Positions 1 to 12,352 of a stretch of 64,000 nt of DNA are shown one piece after another. Numbering within the stretch: position 1 is the first letter of the stretch; every line of letters begins with the position of its first letter. The notes below the pieces were generated by a model that had not been told where the DNA came from, did no database searches, and was given only the letters and a program-made list of their open reading frames with translations. The position numbers and the translations under genes are program-made. The DNA comes from Pogostemon cablin (Eukaryota > Streptophyta > Magnoliopsida > Lamiales > Lamiaceae): assembly GCA_023678885.1 (NCBI GenBank), contig CM043013.1, positions 17,206,791-17,270,790 of the forward strand. The letters run 5' to 3'.

Positions 1-219
1 TTGACAAACTTTATTGACTTTGGAGGGTATTGTAGTATTTTTAGGTAATAAAAGGAGTATAAAATAATGATATGTGTGTGAAAAAGGAGTGTCAAATTTG
101 TAATTTAAATAACTTTTGAGATTATTGGATAAAGTGATGTTTCCTTTTTTGGGGGTGAAAGGTTTTATGGGACAAACAAATGAGGAAAGTGAGAAAAGTA
201 TTATGGGACGGAGGAGGTA
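1..219. mobile_element. Stowaway-like MITE, cut by window edge
   Basis: The right end reads GGGACGGAGGAGGTA, a slightly altered form of the terminal inverted repeat seen on other copies here. The interior (TTTATTGACTTT, TTTTTAGGTAATAA) matches the copies at 3318-3597 and 22790-23157, so it belongs to one family. The left end lies outside the window. Confidence 0.7.
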
Positions 220-355
220 TGTTTTTTATTAAAAAAACTAGCATTCATATGTGTACTATAACTTTTTATTCAATAGTATATACATATTTTTTTAATAATT
301 GTATACTCTATTTTTTTACAATCATTTTTTAATTAAAAAACTAATAATTAAATTG

Positions 356-623
356 TACTCCCTCCATCCCATAGAAGTTGACACACTTTCCTTTTTGGTT
401 TGTCCCACTAAAGTTGACACATTTCCTTTTTAATACATGGGACCCATACCAAAACAATTAATTTATTCTCATGGAGCCCACATACCACCTCTAATACAAC
501 TACCCACTACATATTAAATATTATTTCTATCATCTCATTTTACTTCACTTTACATTAAATTATTATACTCCTTAATCTTCGTGCAAAAAAAAAAGTGCTA
601 ACTTCTCCGGGACGGAGGGAGTA
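356..623. mobile_element. Stowaway-like MITE
   Basis: It starts TACTCCCTCCATCCC and ends GGGACGGAGGGAGTA, an inverted repeat flanked by TA as expected of Tc1/mariner-type MITEs. It is 268 bp with no coding capacity. The interior contains CATGGGACCCATA and GTGCAAAAAAAAAAGTG, shared with the copies near 21881, 22397, 23278 and 63775. Confidence 0.85.
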
Positions 624-741
624 TATATTTTTGTTCATAATTATATAGTATGTTTTTATTTATATTTGTATACGTGTGCACCCTATCTTAGGGTGCACCG
701 GATGCACAATATAATTAGCCTTATTTTTTATATAAAATATT

Positions 742-858
742 AGAGCTTCTACAATGGGTACAATTCATGGCAAATGTTATTTTGTACCTCTAGTGCAATT
801 ACGTACAATTCATTAATTTAATCTAGGTACAATTTAATTGTACCCCATTAGAGATACA
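742..858. mobile_element. Short inverted-repeat element (MITE-like)
   Basis: The left end (TCTACAATGGGTACAATT) and the complement of the right end (TCTCTAATGGGGTACAATT) match closely, giving a roughly 115-bp foldback. Its superfamily is uncertain because no clear target duplication is visible. A perfect 10-bp-arm hairpin (GTGCACCCTA / TAGGGTGCAC) sits just upstream at 676-698. Confidence 0.45.
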
Positions 859-952
859 ATTAAAATTATAAACTTATTTAATATTTTAATATTTTTAAGG
901 AAATAAAAATTAATTAATATAAAAGGAATAGGAAACTAATTAGTAATTTTTA

Positions 953-1080
953 CCCGCAATTAGGGGATTACGTGGAGATATTTTGTACCAGATCATGTAA
1001 AACCCGACCCGCAATTAGGGGATTACGTGGAAATATTTTGTACCAGATCATGTAAAACCCGACCCGCAATTATCATGTAA
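953..1080. repeat. 55-bp tandem repeat, two copies plus a partial third
   Basis: CCCGCAAT recurs at 953, 1008 and 1063, exactly 55 bp apart. The first two units are almost identical; the third breaks off soon after its start. No coding sense. Confidence 0.85.
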
Positions 1081-1205
1081 AACCCGCATCTTAAATAATT
1101 AGGTGGGAAATATATTAATTAATTATTTCTGTGGCCTCTATTATAGGTAAGAAATCCGTTTATTTACATACTTGTATCGTATGTGTTTAAATATCAATTA
1201 CATAA

Positions 1206-1648
1206 GGGGATGTTTGGTTCAATATTTTTGGGGCTTGGGAATACCAATGGAATGAAAATAGATGTTTGGTGTGACTTTGATTCTAATGAACATTGTTTTA
1301 ATTTCTTAAAATATGGGAATCCCCATTTCTTAACTTTTTAGATGGTATGAGTATCATTCCACTACATATACAGCCATTATTCTTTTCCTCATTTTTTCTT
1401 CTTTTTCTTTTTTTCCTGTTAAGAGTTTTTTTAATTATTTAAAACAAAATATTAAATTTTTTATTTGAAAAAAAGAAAAAGAAAAAATAAATAATATTGA
1501 TTACATTCTGATAGAATTTTGAAACAATCCAAACAAAATCAATAGTAATGATAGACAACATCATTTTAAATAACAAATACATTATCATACCTCAACACTA
1601 TCATTTTTTTTTTCAATTCTCATTTCTCTAAACAAACCAAACGCCCCC
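1206..1648. mobile_element. Tourist-like (PIF/Harbinger) MITE
   Basis: The termini are GGGGATGTTTGGTTC and, on the complement, GGGGGCGTTTGGTTT. They are flanked on both sides by TAA (1203-1205 and 1649-1651), the 3-bp duplication typical of PIF/Harbinger elements. It is 443 bp, AT-rich and non-coding. Its termini differ from those of the PIF/Harbinger element at 23609-26482, so that element is not its obvious parent. Confidence 0.75.
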
Positions 1649-1651
1649 TAA

Positions 1652-2464
1652 AACTTGCCTGTTCCGGACACAATACCCTCAAATGCACACTTTTCCAATG
1701 AGTATTAAATATTATACACTTTAAATATAAGAACTCATACTTTTTTGAGAAATTTATTTTAATCAAATATCTATATTATTTCATCTTTTTCATGAAAAAA
1801 TTATATCATTATTAATTAAAATGTATACTCTTTAAAATAAAATGTTACCAGAAACACAAGATACTAACTCTATCAACTATATTTACCCATATTCGCCTCA
1901 TAAAAAAATTACTATTATAGTACTTGTCTCATTAAAAAATGCAATTGCAATATATCCATCCCAAATATAAATCCTGCAAGTTATGAAGCTATATGGATAT
2001 CCCCTAAGATTCATATATAGGGAATATCATAAAACATCTTTCTAATAGCCTCGTGTGGCTAAGTATATATTTAATGCTTACAATAATTGTAATTAATGTG
2101 ATATGACATATCAGAAGATCCGTAGATACGGATGACAACAGCCACGTCCATTATAAGGAGTTCACTCCTAACGAAAAACATACAAATATACACTACATTT
2201 TTCCCTCCCAAAAGACAAAATAAGCCGGGAGGAAATCTTGGGCCATTACTCTATGTTAGATTAGTAACGATAATCCCCTTCATTTTTATCAAACAACCAC
2301 ATTAATATCCTATTAAGAGGGATTTACTCTCGCTATCTACAATAATTATATTATTATTTTATTAAATATAATATAAGTTCAATTATTCATAAATGATAAT
2401 GAAAAATTTTGATTAAATAAAATTTATACTATTAATTAACTAAATAACACATTTTATACTATGT

Positions 2465-2468
<4 letters not shown>
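1652..2468. other. AT-rich intergenic DNA, nothing recognised
   Basis: No open frame, RNA gene or clear terminal repeats were seen in this stretch. Confidence 0.5.

Positions 2469-2550
<82 letters not shown>
2469..2550. repeat. (TA)n microsatellite
   Basis: An uninterrupted TA run of about 82 bp. Confidence 0.97.
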
Positions 2551-2553
<3 letters not shown>

Positions 2554-3317
2554 GGGCACTCACTGTTATTCAAGATAGATATCCGTAACCATCATAAACC
2601 TTAATGGCAATATTCTTTTAGAAAGTGTTTGTTCTTGATTGCATTATTTGTACTTAGGTATAAAGTTAAGTTTATTATTTAAGCAACGAATTTAATCATT
2701 TTGGTAGCCATCATTGGTGGGATCATTCACATGACATGAATTTATTCGCTCATAAATATTATCCTAAAAAATATTTGGTGAAATTGTCTTGAGAACGAGT
2801 TTATTTTAGTGTAAAGAAAGTGAAAGTATTTTTAATAAAAATAACACTTAATTAATAAGAAATAATAATCATTATGTAGAATTATCTTGTGAATAATTCG
2901 TATGATAAATAAAAAGTGATAATATATTTTATGAAAATTAATAGCCAAATAAATAAATAGAAATATGAAATGATCTCACCGTAAAATAATTTTAACTCGA
3001 GATAGTTCACAAACCCTATTTCTCTTCTATGTTAATTAGAGTGAGATAAATCCAACTTTAGATGTATGAAAAAAAAATCAAATTTACTTATTTTTGAGCA
3101 AGTTTTGTGTGTGTGATAGTTTCTCAATATTTTTATTAATATTTATATGAGTTATTATCACCTTTTTATTTATCATATGCATTAGTTATGAAATAGTTAA
3201 TCGAAAAATTATCACATTTAACCATTGATCCAATTAAATAATTTTAAAGGTCTTGTTTAGTTTGATTAATTTAAATTAATGAATATTAATTAACTGTATA
3301 ATATATCTTATAATATA
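2551..3317. other. AT-rich intergenic DNA, nothing recognised
   Basis: No gene-like frame, RNA or element ends were seen. Confidence 0.5.
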
Positions 3318-3594
3318 TACTCCCTCCATCCCATAGTTAAGTTCACCGACACTGTGGATACGGAGTTTAAGAAAAGTTATTTTTTAACCAACTTTATTGA
3401 CTTTTTAGGGGTATTGTGATATTTTTAGGTAATAAATAAATTATAAAGTATATTATGTGTGTTAGGTGGGAATGATATTTTTGAAATTAAGATAACTCTT
3501 GAGGTTAATGTGAAGTTTCTTTTTTTTGGGTGGTGAACATAAGTGTGGGACGGACGAAAACGAAAAGTGTGAACATAAGTGTGGGACGGAAGGA

Positions 3595-3597
<3 letters not shown>
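3318..3597. mobile_element. Stowaway-like MITE
   Basis: It begins TACTCCCTCCATCCC and ends GGGACGGAAGGAGTA. The interior resembles the partial copy at 1-219 (ACTTTATTGACTTTTTAGG). A short segment near the right end (GAACATAAGTGTGGGACGGA) is duplicated in tandem. A TA microsatellite grows directly out of its right TA. Confidence 0.8.

Positions 3598-3666
<69 letters not shown>
3596..3666. repeat. (TA)n microsatellite
   Basis: A 71-bp TA run starting at the TA target site of the preceding MITE. Apparent frames here encode only Ile-Tyr repeats and are not genes. Confidence 0.97.
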
Positions 3667-3669
<3 letters not shown>

Positions 3670-4190
3670 CATAATTTTTGTATAAATGGATACGCATAGA
3701 AACTCGAGGCATATACTCGTAAGTCGTATCCGTCTCAAACTCTAGTAGGATTTTGTTAAACTACGCGTACCCTTCTTAAACCGACTTAGAGCTACCTTAC
3801 CCACCCAATAGGGTTCGAGTTGAATGGTACCAGAAAACACCCATCATGTTGTCATCTCTATTTGCACCAAACATGTTCTTCAACACTATTACTTACAAGT
3901 ACTTTATCTTGTAGAATTCTATTTTAAATGACAAAACATGCATAACCTTTTGCATGATCAATATTTCTCGCATATCCTTCTAATCCTACTTGTATCAGTC
4001 AAGTTTAAAAATTCATTAAATTACATTTCAAACTCGTTTATTAATAGTCGCGGGTTAAGATTAACAATTAAAAAGTGTACTGAAATTTGATCAATTAAAT
4101 GAAGATGATATTATACCATAAAATAGATTCATTAATTTAAATTAAATCAAGAGTTCATTTTAGAGTAAATATAATTAAATTAAAAGTGGA
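3667..4190. other. Intergenic DNA, nothing recognised
   Basis: No supported gene or repeat structure. Confidence 0.5.
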
Positions 4191-4444
4191 GACACTCTCT
4201 TGTGAGAAGGGTCAACCCATCACTAAAGTATCTTTATTATATAAGTAGAGTATGCTTATTTGTAGTTAAAGTATGTCAATAATGAATCATATTATAACAC
4301 CCTAAAACCATACTTTAATTCATCATCAATCATACTTTAGAAAACATACTTTAACAATCATTAAGCATACTTTAATAAATACTCATACTTTAACACGTCT
4401 CACAGACCGTCTCATATAAGTATCGTCTTATAAGAGACTTTGTC
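4191..4444. mobile_element. Long-TIR MITE, Mutator-like
   Basis: The left end (GACACTCTCTTGTGAG) and the complement of the right end (GACAAAGTCTCTTATAAGAC) form an imperfect long inverted repeat. The interior has many CATACTTTAA units. It is related to the element at 21727-22233 (GTCTC / CTCTTGTAAGACGG ends). Confidence 0.55.
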
Positions 4445-4628
4445 TTAAAAGTATATATAAAAATTAAAAAATATCAGTAAAAAATTAAGCTCTACAATTA
4501 GTGAAAATAGTAAATGTATTTCACTTGAAACGGTTATAAAGTACATACGTACAGTGCGAAATAATTTCTAACCATCCTATCCAACCTACCCAAGCCGATG
4601 GCTTAGGGTGAATACAACAACTATTACA

Positions 4629-5042
4629 TTAAGAATTCAAATACAAAAATGCTATTTGGTTTTTGATTCTATCCACTATATATCTAGGAGTTAGCATCTT
4701 CGTTCCAAAATGTAGGACATTTCTTTCCATCCAAATATGATAGACCACTGTAGCCAACATTATGAAAAGAAGTCTTCTTGCCTTTTTGTTGCCTCGGGTA
4801 TCCGCTATCATCTTACAGAAGGCATCCGTTACTGAAGTGATTCTTCCTCTCCTCCACCCAATCCATCTCTTTACTTCATCCCAAATAAGTTTGGTATACG
4901 GGCAGTGAAAGAAGAGATGCGATATAGTTACTAGATCAAAGCAGAATCCACATCGTTTATCTTCTCCTGTGCACCAAACTCTATTCTTAGTAGAGAGACG
5001 TTCTCTATGAACCAGCCAAATTCTAAAGCTGAACTTCTTCAC
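4629..5042 (-). pseudogene. LINE remnant: reverse-transcriptase zinc-binding domain
   Basis: The 137-residue frame is the C-terminal zf-RVT domain found at the end of plant L1-type LINE ORF2 proteins. It has the usual FSFRIWLVHRERLST opening, then CTGEDKRCGFC and a HLFFHCPY segment giving the Cys/His set, then IWMERN. No reverse transcriptase is present upstream, so it is an isolated 3' piece. It could in principle be a domesticated gene, but there is no sign of a promoter or further exons. Confidence 0.7.
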
Positions 5043-5944
5043 AATCTACTTGTGACAGATTTGGTTATACACGAAGCTGAACTTAAGCTTTACAGTTAAA
5101 TACTAGTTTAAATAGATTATTTGAATATTAAGAAAAAATAAATTATAAAAATATAAATCTTATATAAATTAATTAAAATATATTAATAGAATATTAATTA
5201 ATATATTAATAGAAAATTATTATATTGAATTGAATGACAAGTAGTTAAATATACTAAAGATATTCCTTATATTTATCAAATTCATATAGTTAAATAATTA
5301 AAAAATATTATTAGTATAAATAGGGTGCTTATGATCAAAATTATTAATGGACGGTTAAATTTAAAATTAAATTGTTCCTAAATGGAGTAAAATTTAAAAA
5401 ATAGAGGAAAATTGAAAATAGAAATAGAAATTAGGTTTGTTTATATATGTATAGTATATATTATATATACATATATAGATACTATATTTTTTATTAATCT
5501 CATCTGTGATGTGATGTGTTATACAAAGACAATTTTACACAATTTTTTTTAAATCTAAAATTGAGAAGGAATTTATAGAGTTATGTCTGGTGTATATGCA
5601 TGTTATTGGTGAGATAATTATGAAGTTAGGAGTCCATCATAGATAGATTAGGCTTTAGAGAATTTTATTTTATTTATTTATTTTTAAAGGAACAGAATTT
5701 CCTTATTGGTGAGAAATGATATAATGTTAGGAATCGATCGCTAATAGTTTCCTTATATTGTAAATCATGAATATATATCTTCATAATTGTAATAGGATCA
5801 GTCTTATGAAACCATTATTCACTAGATTGCAAGTCAATAAATACCAATCTTTCTTTATTTATTTTGTTAAATAAATAAAAGCTAACATGATAGAGTTAGA
5901 TATTTTGTGCTGTATAATTTTTTATTTAATAGTTTATATATATA
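5043..5944. other. AT-rich intergenic DNA
   Basis: No gene or element was identified between the LINE remnant and the copia LTR. The last five bases (ATATA) are the target duplication of the copia element. Confidence 0.5.
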
Positions 5945-6737
5945 TGTGAAGATATAGACTATGCATACGTAGGTTCGACTTAGGGTTCGACATGTTTGAA
6001 CAGGTCGAACTAAATACGGCGTGGTCGAACCGCAGAAGATTGAGATGGGTTCGAGGTTGGTTCGACATGTTGAACAAATCAAACCAAAGGCAGCGTGATC
6101 GAACCACAACAGATTAACTAGGATTCGACTTGGGTTTGACTTCCTGGAACAGGTCGAACCAAACATGTTTTGATCGAATCTACCAGGTTACTTGAAGGAT
6201 CAAGTGATAAGTGATAAGATTGATTGCATGCAGAAGTAGAAACAGACCATTATGATTGGTTGGTAAGTAAGGGATCGGATTGGTGACATGGCAATGGAAT
6301 CAGTTGGAAAGAGAGCAGCTGGAAGCATCAATCAGTTAGTGAATCAGTTGGTTATAACTGATTCAGTGTGCTTACTTCTGATTGGTTGAGAGAGTATCCA
6401 AAGCATGGTCACACACATCCGTATAAGGAAGATTAGTCTGTTAGTTAAGAAGCATTCAGATCATCTTCATCATCATCTTCTTCACATATCAGTTTCAAGC
6501 ATTAGGGTTTGATAAGTGTACTTGTAAGTTTGTAACATTCATTATCATCAAAGTGAAATTTTCTCTTAGGAAGTGGTTGTAGGCTTACACCGAACCACTA
6601 TACATCTTCGTGTTGATTGTTTTCATTTCATTCTTCAGTTGATAATCAATACGTGAGTAAAGCATGAATGATCAATCGGTTAAGAGTGTGAGAGCTTGAG
6701 AGATTTCACAAGTTCTTGCTTAAGTTTTCATAAGAAT
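5945..6737 (+). repeat. Copia 5' LTR
   Basis: It begins TGTGAAGATATAGAC and ends TTTTCATAAGAAT. The end is set by the shared sequence with the 3' LTR, the ATATA duplication and the primer-binding site starting at the next base. The outer bases are therefore TG...AT, not TG...CA. The LTR is rich in TCGAAC/GTTCGA motifs. Confidence 0.88.
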
Positions 6738-6753
6738 TGGCGCCGTCTGTGGG
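6738..6753 (+). other. Copia primer-binding site
   Basis: TGGCGCCGTCTGTGGG begins immediately after the 5' LTR, the usual position for tRNA-primed minus-strand synthesis. I did not assign the primer tRNA. Confidence 0.6.
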
Positions 6754-6799
6754 AAGAAGAAGGAGCAGCCATAAGTAATCAGATCAGAGGGGAAGAATC

Positions 6800-7471
6800 A
6801 TGGTTACAACCAAGTTTGATATGGAGAAGTTTTTAGAGAAAGTTGATTTCACTTTATGGAGGATGAAGATGGAGGCCATACTGATCCAACAAGGTTTGGC
6901 TGATGCTATCAAACCTCTTCCAGAAAATCAAGCAGCAGCTGTTGATGCAGTTGCACAAGCTGCAGATCAAGATCAACAATCAAAGGCCAGAAGTGCAATC
7001 ATACTATGCTTAGGTGACAAAGCTTTGAGAGAGGTTTCAAAAGAAGTAACTGCAAGAGACATGTGGAAGAAACTTGCTGATCTTTACATGGTGAAGACCT
7101 TGGCAAATCGGCTGTATACAAAGAAGAAGCTCTATTCCTTCAAAGTATCAGAAGATAAGTCTATTCTAACTCAACTAGATGATTTCAATAAGATCATAGA
7201 TGATTTAGAAAATATTGATATAGCACTATCAAGTGAAGATAAGACTGTCATACTTATGTCAGCTCTTCCTAAATCTTTTGAAGGATTGAGAGATACTCTA
7301 TTATATGGGAATGTTGAATCAATATCCCTGGAGCAAATGATTCTTGCAATCAAAGCAAAGGTGCTTCACAAGACATCAGATAGCACAGTTGCAGGGGAAG
7401 GACTTGTTGCCAATAAACAGAACAAGTGGAACAAGAATGATAAGAAGGCTGGTTTTGATAAGAAGAAATAA
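6800..7471 (+). pseudogene. Copia gag (capsid part)
   Basis: The 223-residue frame is a copia-type gag (UBN2/retrotran_gag_2 style): FTLWRMKMEAILIQQGL near the start, then MWKKLADLY and LMSALPKSFE. It ends early at a TAA in an A-rich run. The zinc knuckle that should follow (CFHCNKPGHFKKQC, CX2CX4HX4C, encoded near 7518-7560) is in another frame, so a one-base indel near 7465 separates capsid from nucleocapsid. Confidence 0.85.
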
Positions 7472-10400
7472 AAAAGGGGAATCAGAGTATATCAGCAGGT
7501 GAAGAAAATAATAACTGCTTCCACTGCAACAAACCTGGTCATTTCAAGAAGCAATGTCATAAGTGGAAAGCTATGGTGGCAAGAAAGATTGCAGAAAAGG
7601 GTGAAAACCAAAGGATTCATGCAAATCAGGTAATTGAAAATAAAGGTAATAAGGATCAAGATTACATTGAAGCTTTGGTTGTTGTTTCTGGTCAAGTGTC
7701 AGATCAGTGGGTGCTAGATTCAGGTTGCACATTTCATATGACATCAGTTAAGAGTTGGTTTACAGAATTGAAACCATATAATGAAGGATCAGTCTTGTTA
7801 GGCAATGATCATGCCATCAAGATTGAGGGAATTGGCTCTGTCAAATTCACAATGTTTGATGGATCCATTAAGTTGCTTACAAATGTGAGGTATGTACCAG
7901 GATTGAGAAGGAATTTGATATCATTAGGTATGTTAGATACTATGGGATGTGAGTACTATGTGAAGAAAGGTGTACTCACTATCATGAAAGGAAATTCAGT
8001 GGTAATTAGAGGTGTCAAGAGCTCTGATCTTTACTTTCTTGAAGGATCAGTTGTCTCTGGACAGTTGAACACTTCACAAGATCAAGAAAATGTTCATCTG
8101 TGGCATGGTAGACTAGCTCATGTAAGTGAGAGAGGGTTACAAAAGCTAGCCAGACAGAAGCTATTAGATATAAGTTCAACCTGTAAGTTGGATCAGTGTG
8201 AAGACTGTATCCTAAGTAAGGCAAAGAGGTTGAAGTTTGGTTCAGGGGAACATACTTCATCAGAGAAGCTTCAGTATGTTCATACAGACCTATGGGGACC
8301 ATCAAGGAATCCAACCATGGGAGGAGGAAGATATTTCATATCCTTTATAGATGATTACTCTAGGAAGTTGTGGGTGAAGATCCTAAAATCAAAGGATCAG
8401 GCATTTGCTGTATTTAAAGATTGGCTTGCTGAGGTAGAGAATCAAACAGGTAAGAAGCTGAAATGTTTGAGATCAGATAATAGGCTTGAGTTTATTTTAG
8501 AAGAGTTTAATACCTTCTGTAGAGAGAAAGGAATTAAGAGGCACAAGACTACACCTGGAACTCCACAACAAAATGGTGTTGCAGAAAGAATGAATCAAAC
8601 CTTGCTTGAAAGAGTGAGGTGTATGCTTACTAGTGGAGGATTTACAAAAAGGTTTTGGGGTGAACTTGTGACTACAGCAGCCTATCTGATCAACCTATGT
8701 CTATCAGCAGCTTTAAAATTCAAACCACCTGAAGAAGTATGGTCTGGAAGGACTCCTGATCACAGTCATTTGAGAGTAATAGGCTGTCAAGTATACTCCC
8801 ATGTGAAACAAGATAAGTTGGAACCAAGAGCAGTGAAATGTGTAATGGTTGGATACCCCAAGGAAGTAAAAGCATACAGACTGTGGTGTTATGAAGCTAA
8901 CAAGTTTATTGTTAGCAGTGATGTCACATTCAGTGAAAAGAAGATGCCATTGGTTGAAAGGAATTCTGTAGTATCTATCACTACAGATACTGATGAGTCT
9001 CAGGTGGAGCAAGCAAGGAAAAATGCACAACATGACAGCAAGATTGCTGATCAGAATAATGAAGAAAGCTCACCTAGCTCATCCAGTTCAAGGTATGATT
9101 TAAGTTCTTATCAACTTATCAGGGATAGGTTGAGAAGATAGATCAAGGCTCCAGTAAGATACATGGAAGCGTGTCCTATGCACTATATGTTGCATCTGAT
9201 ATAGAGAGTTATGAGCCAAGAACATATGAAGAGGCCATATCAGGAAATGAGAATAGCAAGTAGATAGTTGCTATGGAAGAAGAGTTACTATCATTGCATA
9301 AGAATAAGACTTGGCAGATTGTTGAAAGACCAAAGAATAAGAAGTTAGTGAGCTGCAAATAGATTTACAAGAAGAAACCTGTTACAAGCAAAGAAGGAGG
9401 TATAAGGTACAAAGCAAGGCTTGTGGCAAGGGGTTTATCACAGAAAGAAAGTGTTGATTATAATGAGATATTCTCACCTGTTGTTAAGCACTGCTCTATT
9501 AGATTTTTGTTAGTATTAGTTACTCAGTTTGATCTTGAGTTACACCAGATGGATGTTACTACAGCTTTCTTGCATGGAAACTTAGAAGAAGACATTTACA
9601 TGAAGATTCCAGATGGTGTAAATGTTAAAGATGCTGAGAATAAGGCTTGCTTACTACTGAAATCTTTGTATGGTTTGAAGCAGAGTCCAAGACAGTGGTA
9701 TTTGAAGTTTGATGATTACATTACATCAAGTGGATTCAGCAGGAGCTTACATGACAGCTGTGTCTATGTTAGGTTCAAGGATGGGTGTTATACATACTTA
9801 CTTTTGTATGTAGATGATATCCTTATAGCCTTGTAAGGATCAAGCTGGCATAGATGAAGTAAAGGAAATACTCAAGCTGGAATTTGATATGAAGGATCTA
9901 AGGGAAGCTAAGATGATCCTTGGTATACAAATTGAGAGAGATAGGCCAGCTGGTGAGTTAAAGTTGTTCCAGGAGTCATACTTGGACAAGGTGTTGAAGA
10001 GGTACAATATGAATCTTTGTAAGACAGCAACACCAGCAAAGCAAGGTGTTAGCCTGTCATTACTTCAAGGACCTCAGACAGATAAAGAGAAGATAGAGAT
10101 GAGCAACATACCTTATGCAAGCGCTGTTTGCAGTTTGATGTATGCAATGGTATGTTGCAGGCCAGACTTAGCTTATGTGATGAGCATGATTAACAGGTTT
10201 ATCAGCAATCCAGGATCTCTACATTGGGATTCAGTGAAGTGGGCTCTCAGGTATTTGAAAGGAACTATCACAACAGGTTTGAAGTTTCAGAAAAAAACAA
10301 CATGGGATAAGGCAGTAGTTGGATATGTTGATGCTGATTATGCAGCAAAGCTTGATACTAGGAAGTCACTTATTGGATATGTATTCAACATGTTTGATAC

Positions 10401-10773
10401 TACAGTAAGCTGGAAAGCAACACATCAACATATAGTGGCCCTATCAACTACAGAAGCATAATTTGTTGCTCTCACTGAAGCAACCAAAGAGGGAGTTTGG
10501 TTGGTTGGAATACTGAATGAGTTTGGTGTTCAGCAAGAAGGAATTTAGGTGTATTGTGACAATCAAAGTACAGTACATCTCTCCAAGCATCAGGGGTATC
10601 ATGAGAAGACCAAGCACATTGATGTAAGGCTATATTTCATAAGGGACATGACAGACAAGGAAGTAGTTAGTATCAAGAAGATCAAGACTACTGAAAATCC
10701 AACTGACATGTTCACTAAGGCATTACCAGTTCAGAAGTATGAACTGTGTAAGCAATTGATTCATTTGAATTAA
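7471..10773 (+). pseudogene. Copia pol: zinc knuckle, protease, integrase, RT, RNase H
   Basis: Domains in order: zinc knuckle; protease with WVLDSGCTFHMTS; GAG-pre-integrase HHCC (HLWHGRLAH...CEDC); integrase core with HTDLWGP, RSDN and NGVAERMNQT; reverse transcriptase with YVDDILIA; RNase H with DADYAAKLDTRKS and YCDNQSTVHLSKH. Broken by stops near 9139, 9260, 9359, 9834, 10459 and 10546, and by frame changes near 9168 and just before the stop at 9834, where one extra T follows the YVDD region. The DTRKS motif suggests the Tork/TNT1 side of the copia tree, a tentative assignment. Confidence 0.9.
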
Positions 10774-10850
10774 GCAAGGAAGAAAGGTGGCTGCAACCTT
10801 TAATAGCAGTAAGGTGGAGAAGATAAAGCTAGTATGATGATGCAAGGTCT

Positions 10851-10862
10851 AAGGTGGAGATT
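10851..10862 (+). other. Copia polypurine tract
   Basis: AAGGTGGAGATT lies directly against the 3' LTR, the position of the plus-strand primer. Confidence 0.6.
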
Positions 10863-11653
10863 TGTGAAGATATAGACCATGCATACGTAGGTTTGACTTA
10901 GGGTTCGACATGTTTGAACAGGTCGAACCAAATACGGCGTGGTCGAATCGCAGAAGATTGAGATGGGTTCGAGATTGGTTCGACATGTTGAACAGCGAAC
11001 CAAAGACAGCATGATCGAACCACAACAGATTAACTAGGATTCGACTTGGGTTCGACTTCCTGGAACAGGTCGAACCAAATATGTTTTGATCAAATCTACC
11101 AGGTTGCTTGAAGGATCAAGTGATAAGTGATAAGATTGATTGCATGCAGAAGTAGAAACAGACCATTATGATTGGTTGATAAGTAAGGGATTAGATTGGT
11201 GACATAGCAATGGAATCAGTTGGAAAGAGAGCAGCTGGAAGCATCAATCAGTTAGTGAATCAGTTGGTTATAACTGATTCAGTGTGCTTACTTCTGATTG
11301 GTTGAGAGAGTATCCAAAGCATGGTCACACACATCCGTATAAGGAAGATCAGTCTGTTAGTTAAGAAGCATTCAGATCATCTTCATCATCATCTTCTTCA
11401 CATATCAGTTTCAAGAATTAGGGTTTGATAAGTGTGCTTGTAAGTTTGTAACCTTCATTATCATCATAGTGAATTCTTTTCTTAGGAAGTGGATGTAGGC
11501 TTACGCCGAACCACTATACATCTTCGTGTTGATCATTTTCATTTCATTCTTCGGTTGATAATCAATACGTGAGTGAAACATGAGTGATCAATTGGTTAAG
11601 AGTGTGAGAGTTTGAGAGATTTCACAAGTTCTTGCTTAAGTTTTCATAAGAAT
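10863..11653 (+). repeat. Copia 3' LTR
   Basis: Near-identical to the 5' LTR; differences include single substitutions and a 2-bp indel. It is followed by the ATATA target duplication. Confidence 0.88.
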
Positions 11654-11818
11654 ATATATTTTTTAATAATTATATACAATTTTTTTATATTTAATTTTCA
11701 TTAAAAAAATTAACAGAAAATTTTCTAACAAAGTATATATTGTTTTTATTTATAAACTATAAAATTTTAAACGTGGATACACAAAATAGTTTGCCAATAT
11801 GTGTATTTTTAAATAAAA

Positions 11819-11847
11819 CTAGCAATTCCCGTCCGTGCGTTGCACAC
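11819..11847 (-). mobile_element. Helitron 3' terminus (minus strand)
   Basis: Read on the minus strand there is a short GC-rich hairpin (GTGCAACGCAC), then a GGGAATTG spacer and CTAG followed by a host T. This matches the CTRR-T rule for Helitron 3' ends. The 5' end was not found. Confidence 0.55.
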
Positions 11848-11872
11848 AAAGCATTTTATTATAGGATTATTG

Positions 11873-11877
<5 letters not shown>

Positions 11878-11927
<50 letters not shown>
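11878..11927. repeat. (TA)n microsatellite
   Basis: About 50 bp of TA. The overlapping frames rich in Ile-Tyr are artefacts. Confidence 0.95.
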
Positions 11928-11932
<5 letters not shown>

Positions 11933-12076
11933 TTTTATCTTGAGGAATATATTTGTACTTATTTTGTCTTTTGTTGTAGCATTTTTTTTATGTTTATAAA
12001 TATCCCATTTGTATTTTGCACGGATATTATTATATTATATGATTAATTGTGTACTATCATTGATATTCTTTCTTTT

Positions 12077-12352
12077 ACTCCCCATATCCTTCTGTCAGGG
12101 TATTATTTTTTTTATCTAGCTAGGTTAATTAAGGAGTCTCCTCTTCGTCTGTTGTATTGGTTTAATTTTTTCATTTTAGGCATCGCATCCTAATGGTTTT
12201 ATTTCCATTTTTGGTATATAGTACCCATACAAAATAATTAAAATATCTCCATGGGAGCCGCCTATCATACAAATTTAACTACCCAATATACATTTAAATA
12301 TTAGTTCCTTAATCCTCGTGCAAGAAGCAAACGTAATCATTAGGATGTGACA
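12077..12352. mobile_element. Degraded Stowaway-like MITE
   Basis: The left end (TACTCCCCATATCCTTCTGTC) is an eroded form of the family terminus. The interior (TACCCATACAAAATAATT, CTCCATGGGAGCC, CTTAATCCTCGTGCAAGAAG) aligns with the copy at 356-623. The right terminus is not recognisable. Confidence 0.5.

Larger units (their letters stand above)
5945..11653 (+). mobile_element. Ty1/copia LTR retrotransposon, complete but inactive
   Basis: The 5.7-kb element has two LTRs of about 790 bp, a primer-binding site directly after the left LTR, gag and pol remnants in the order protease, integrase, reverse transcriptase, RNase H, and a purine tract before the right LTR. That order defines copia. ATATA at 5940-5944 and 11654-11658 is the 5-bp target duplication. 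By eye the LTRs differ at roughly 35 positions (about 4%), so the insertion is not recent. The reading frames contain several stops and frameshifts. Confidence 0.93.

Noticed and set aside
1206..1648. Tourist MITE as offspring of the local PIF/Harbinger element
   Set aside because: The superfamily duplication type agrees, but the terminal sequences differ, so direct derivation is not supported.
3425..3738. Overlapping frames with long Ile-Tyr stretches
   Set aside because: They are translations of a (TA)n microsatellite; the same holds for the frames at 11740-12046.
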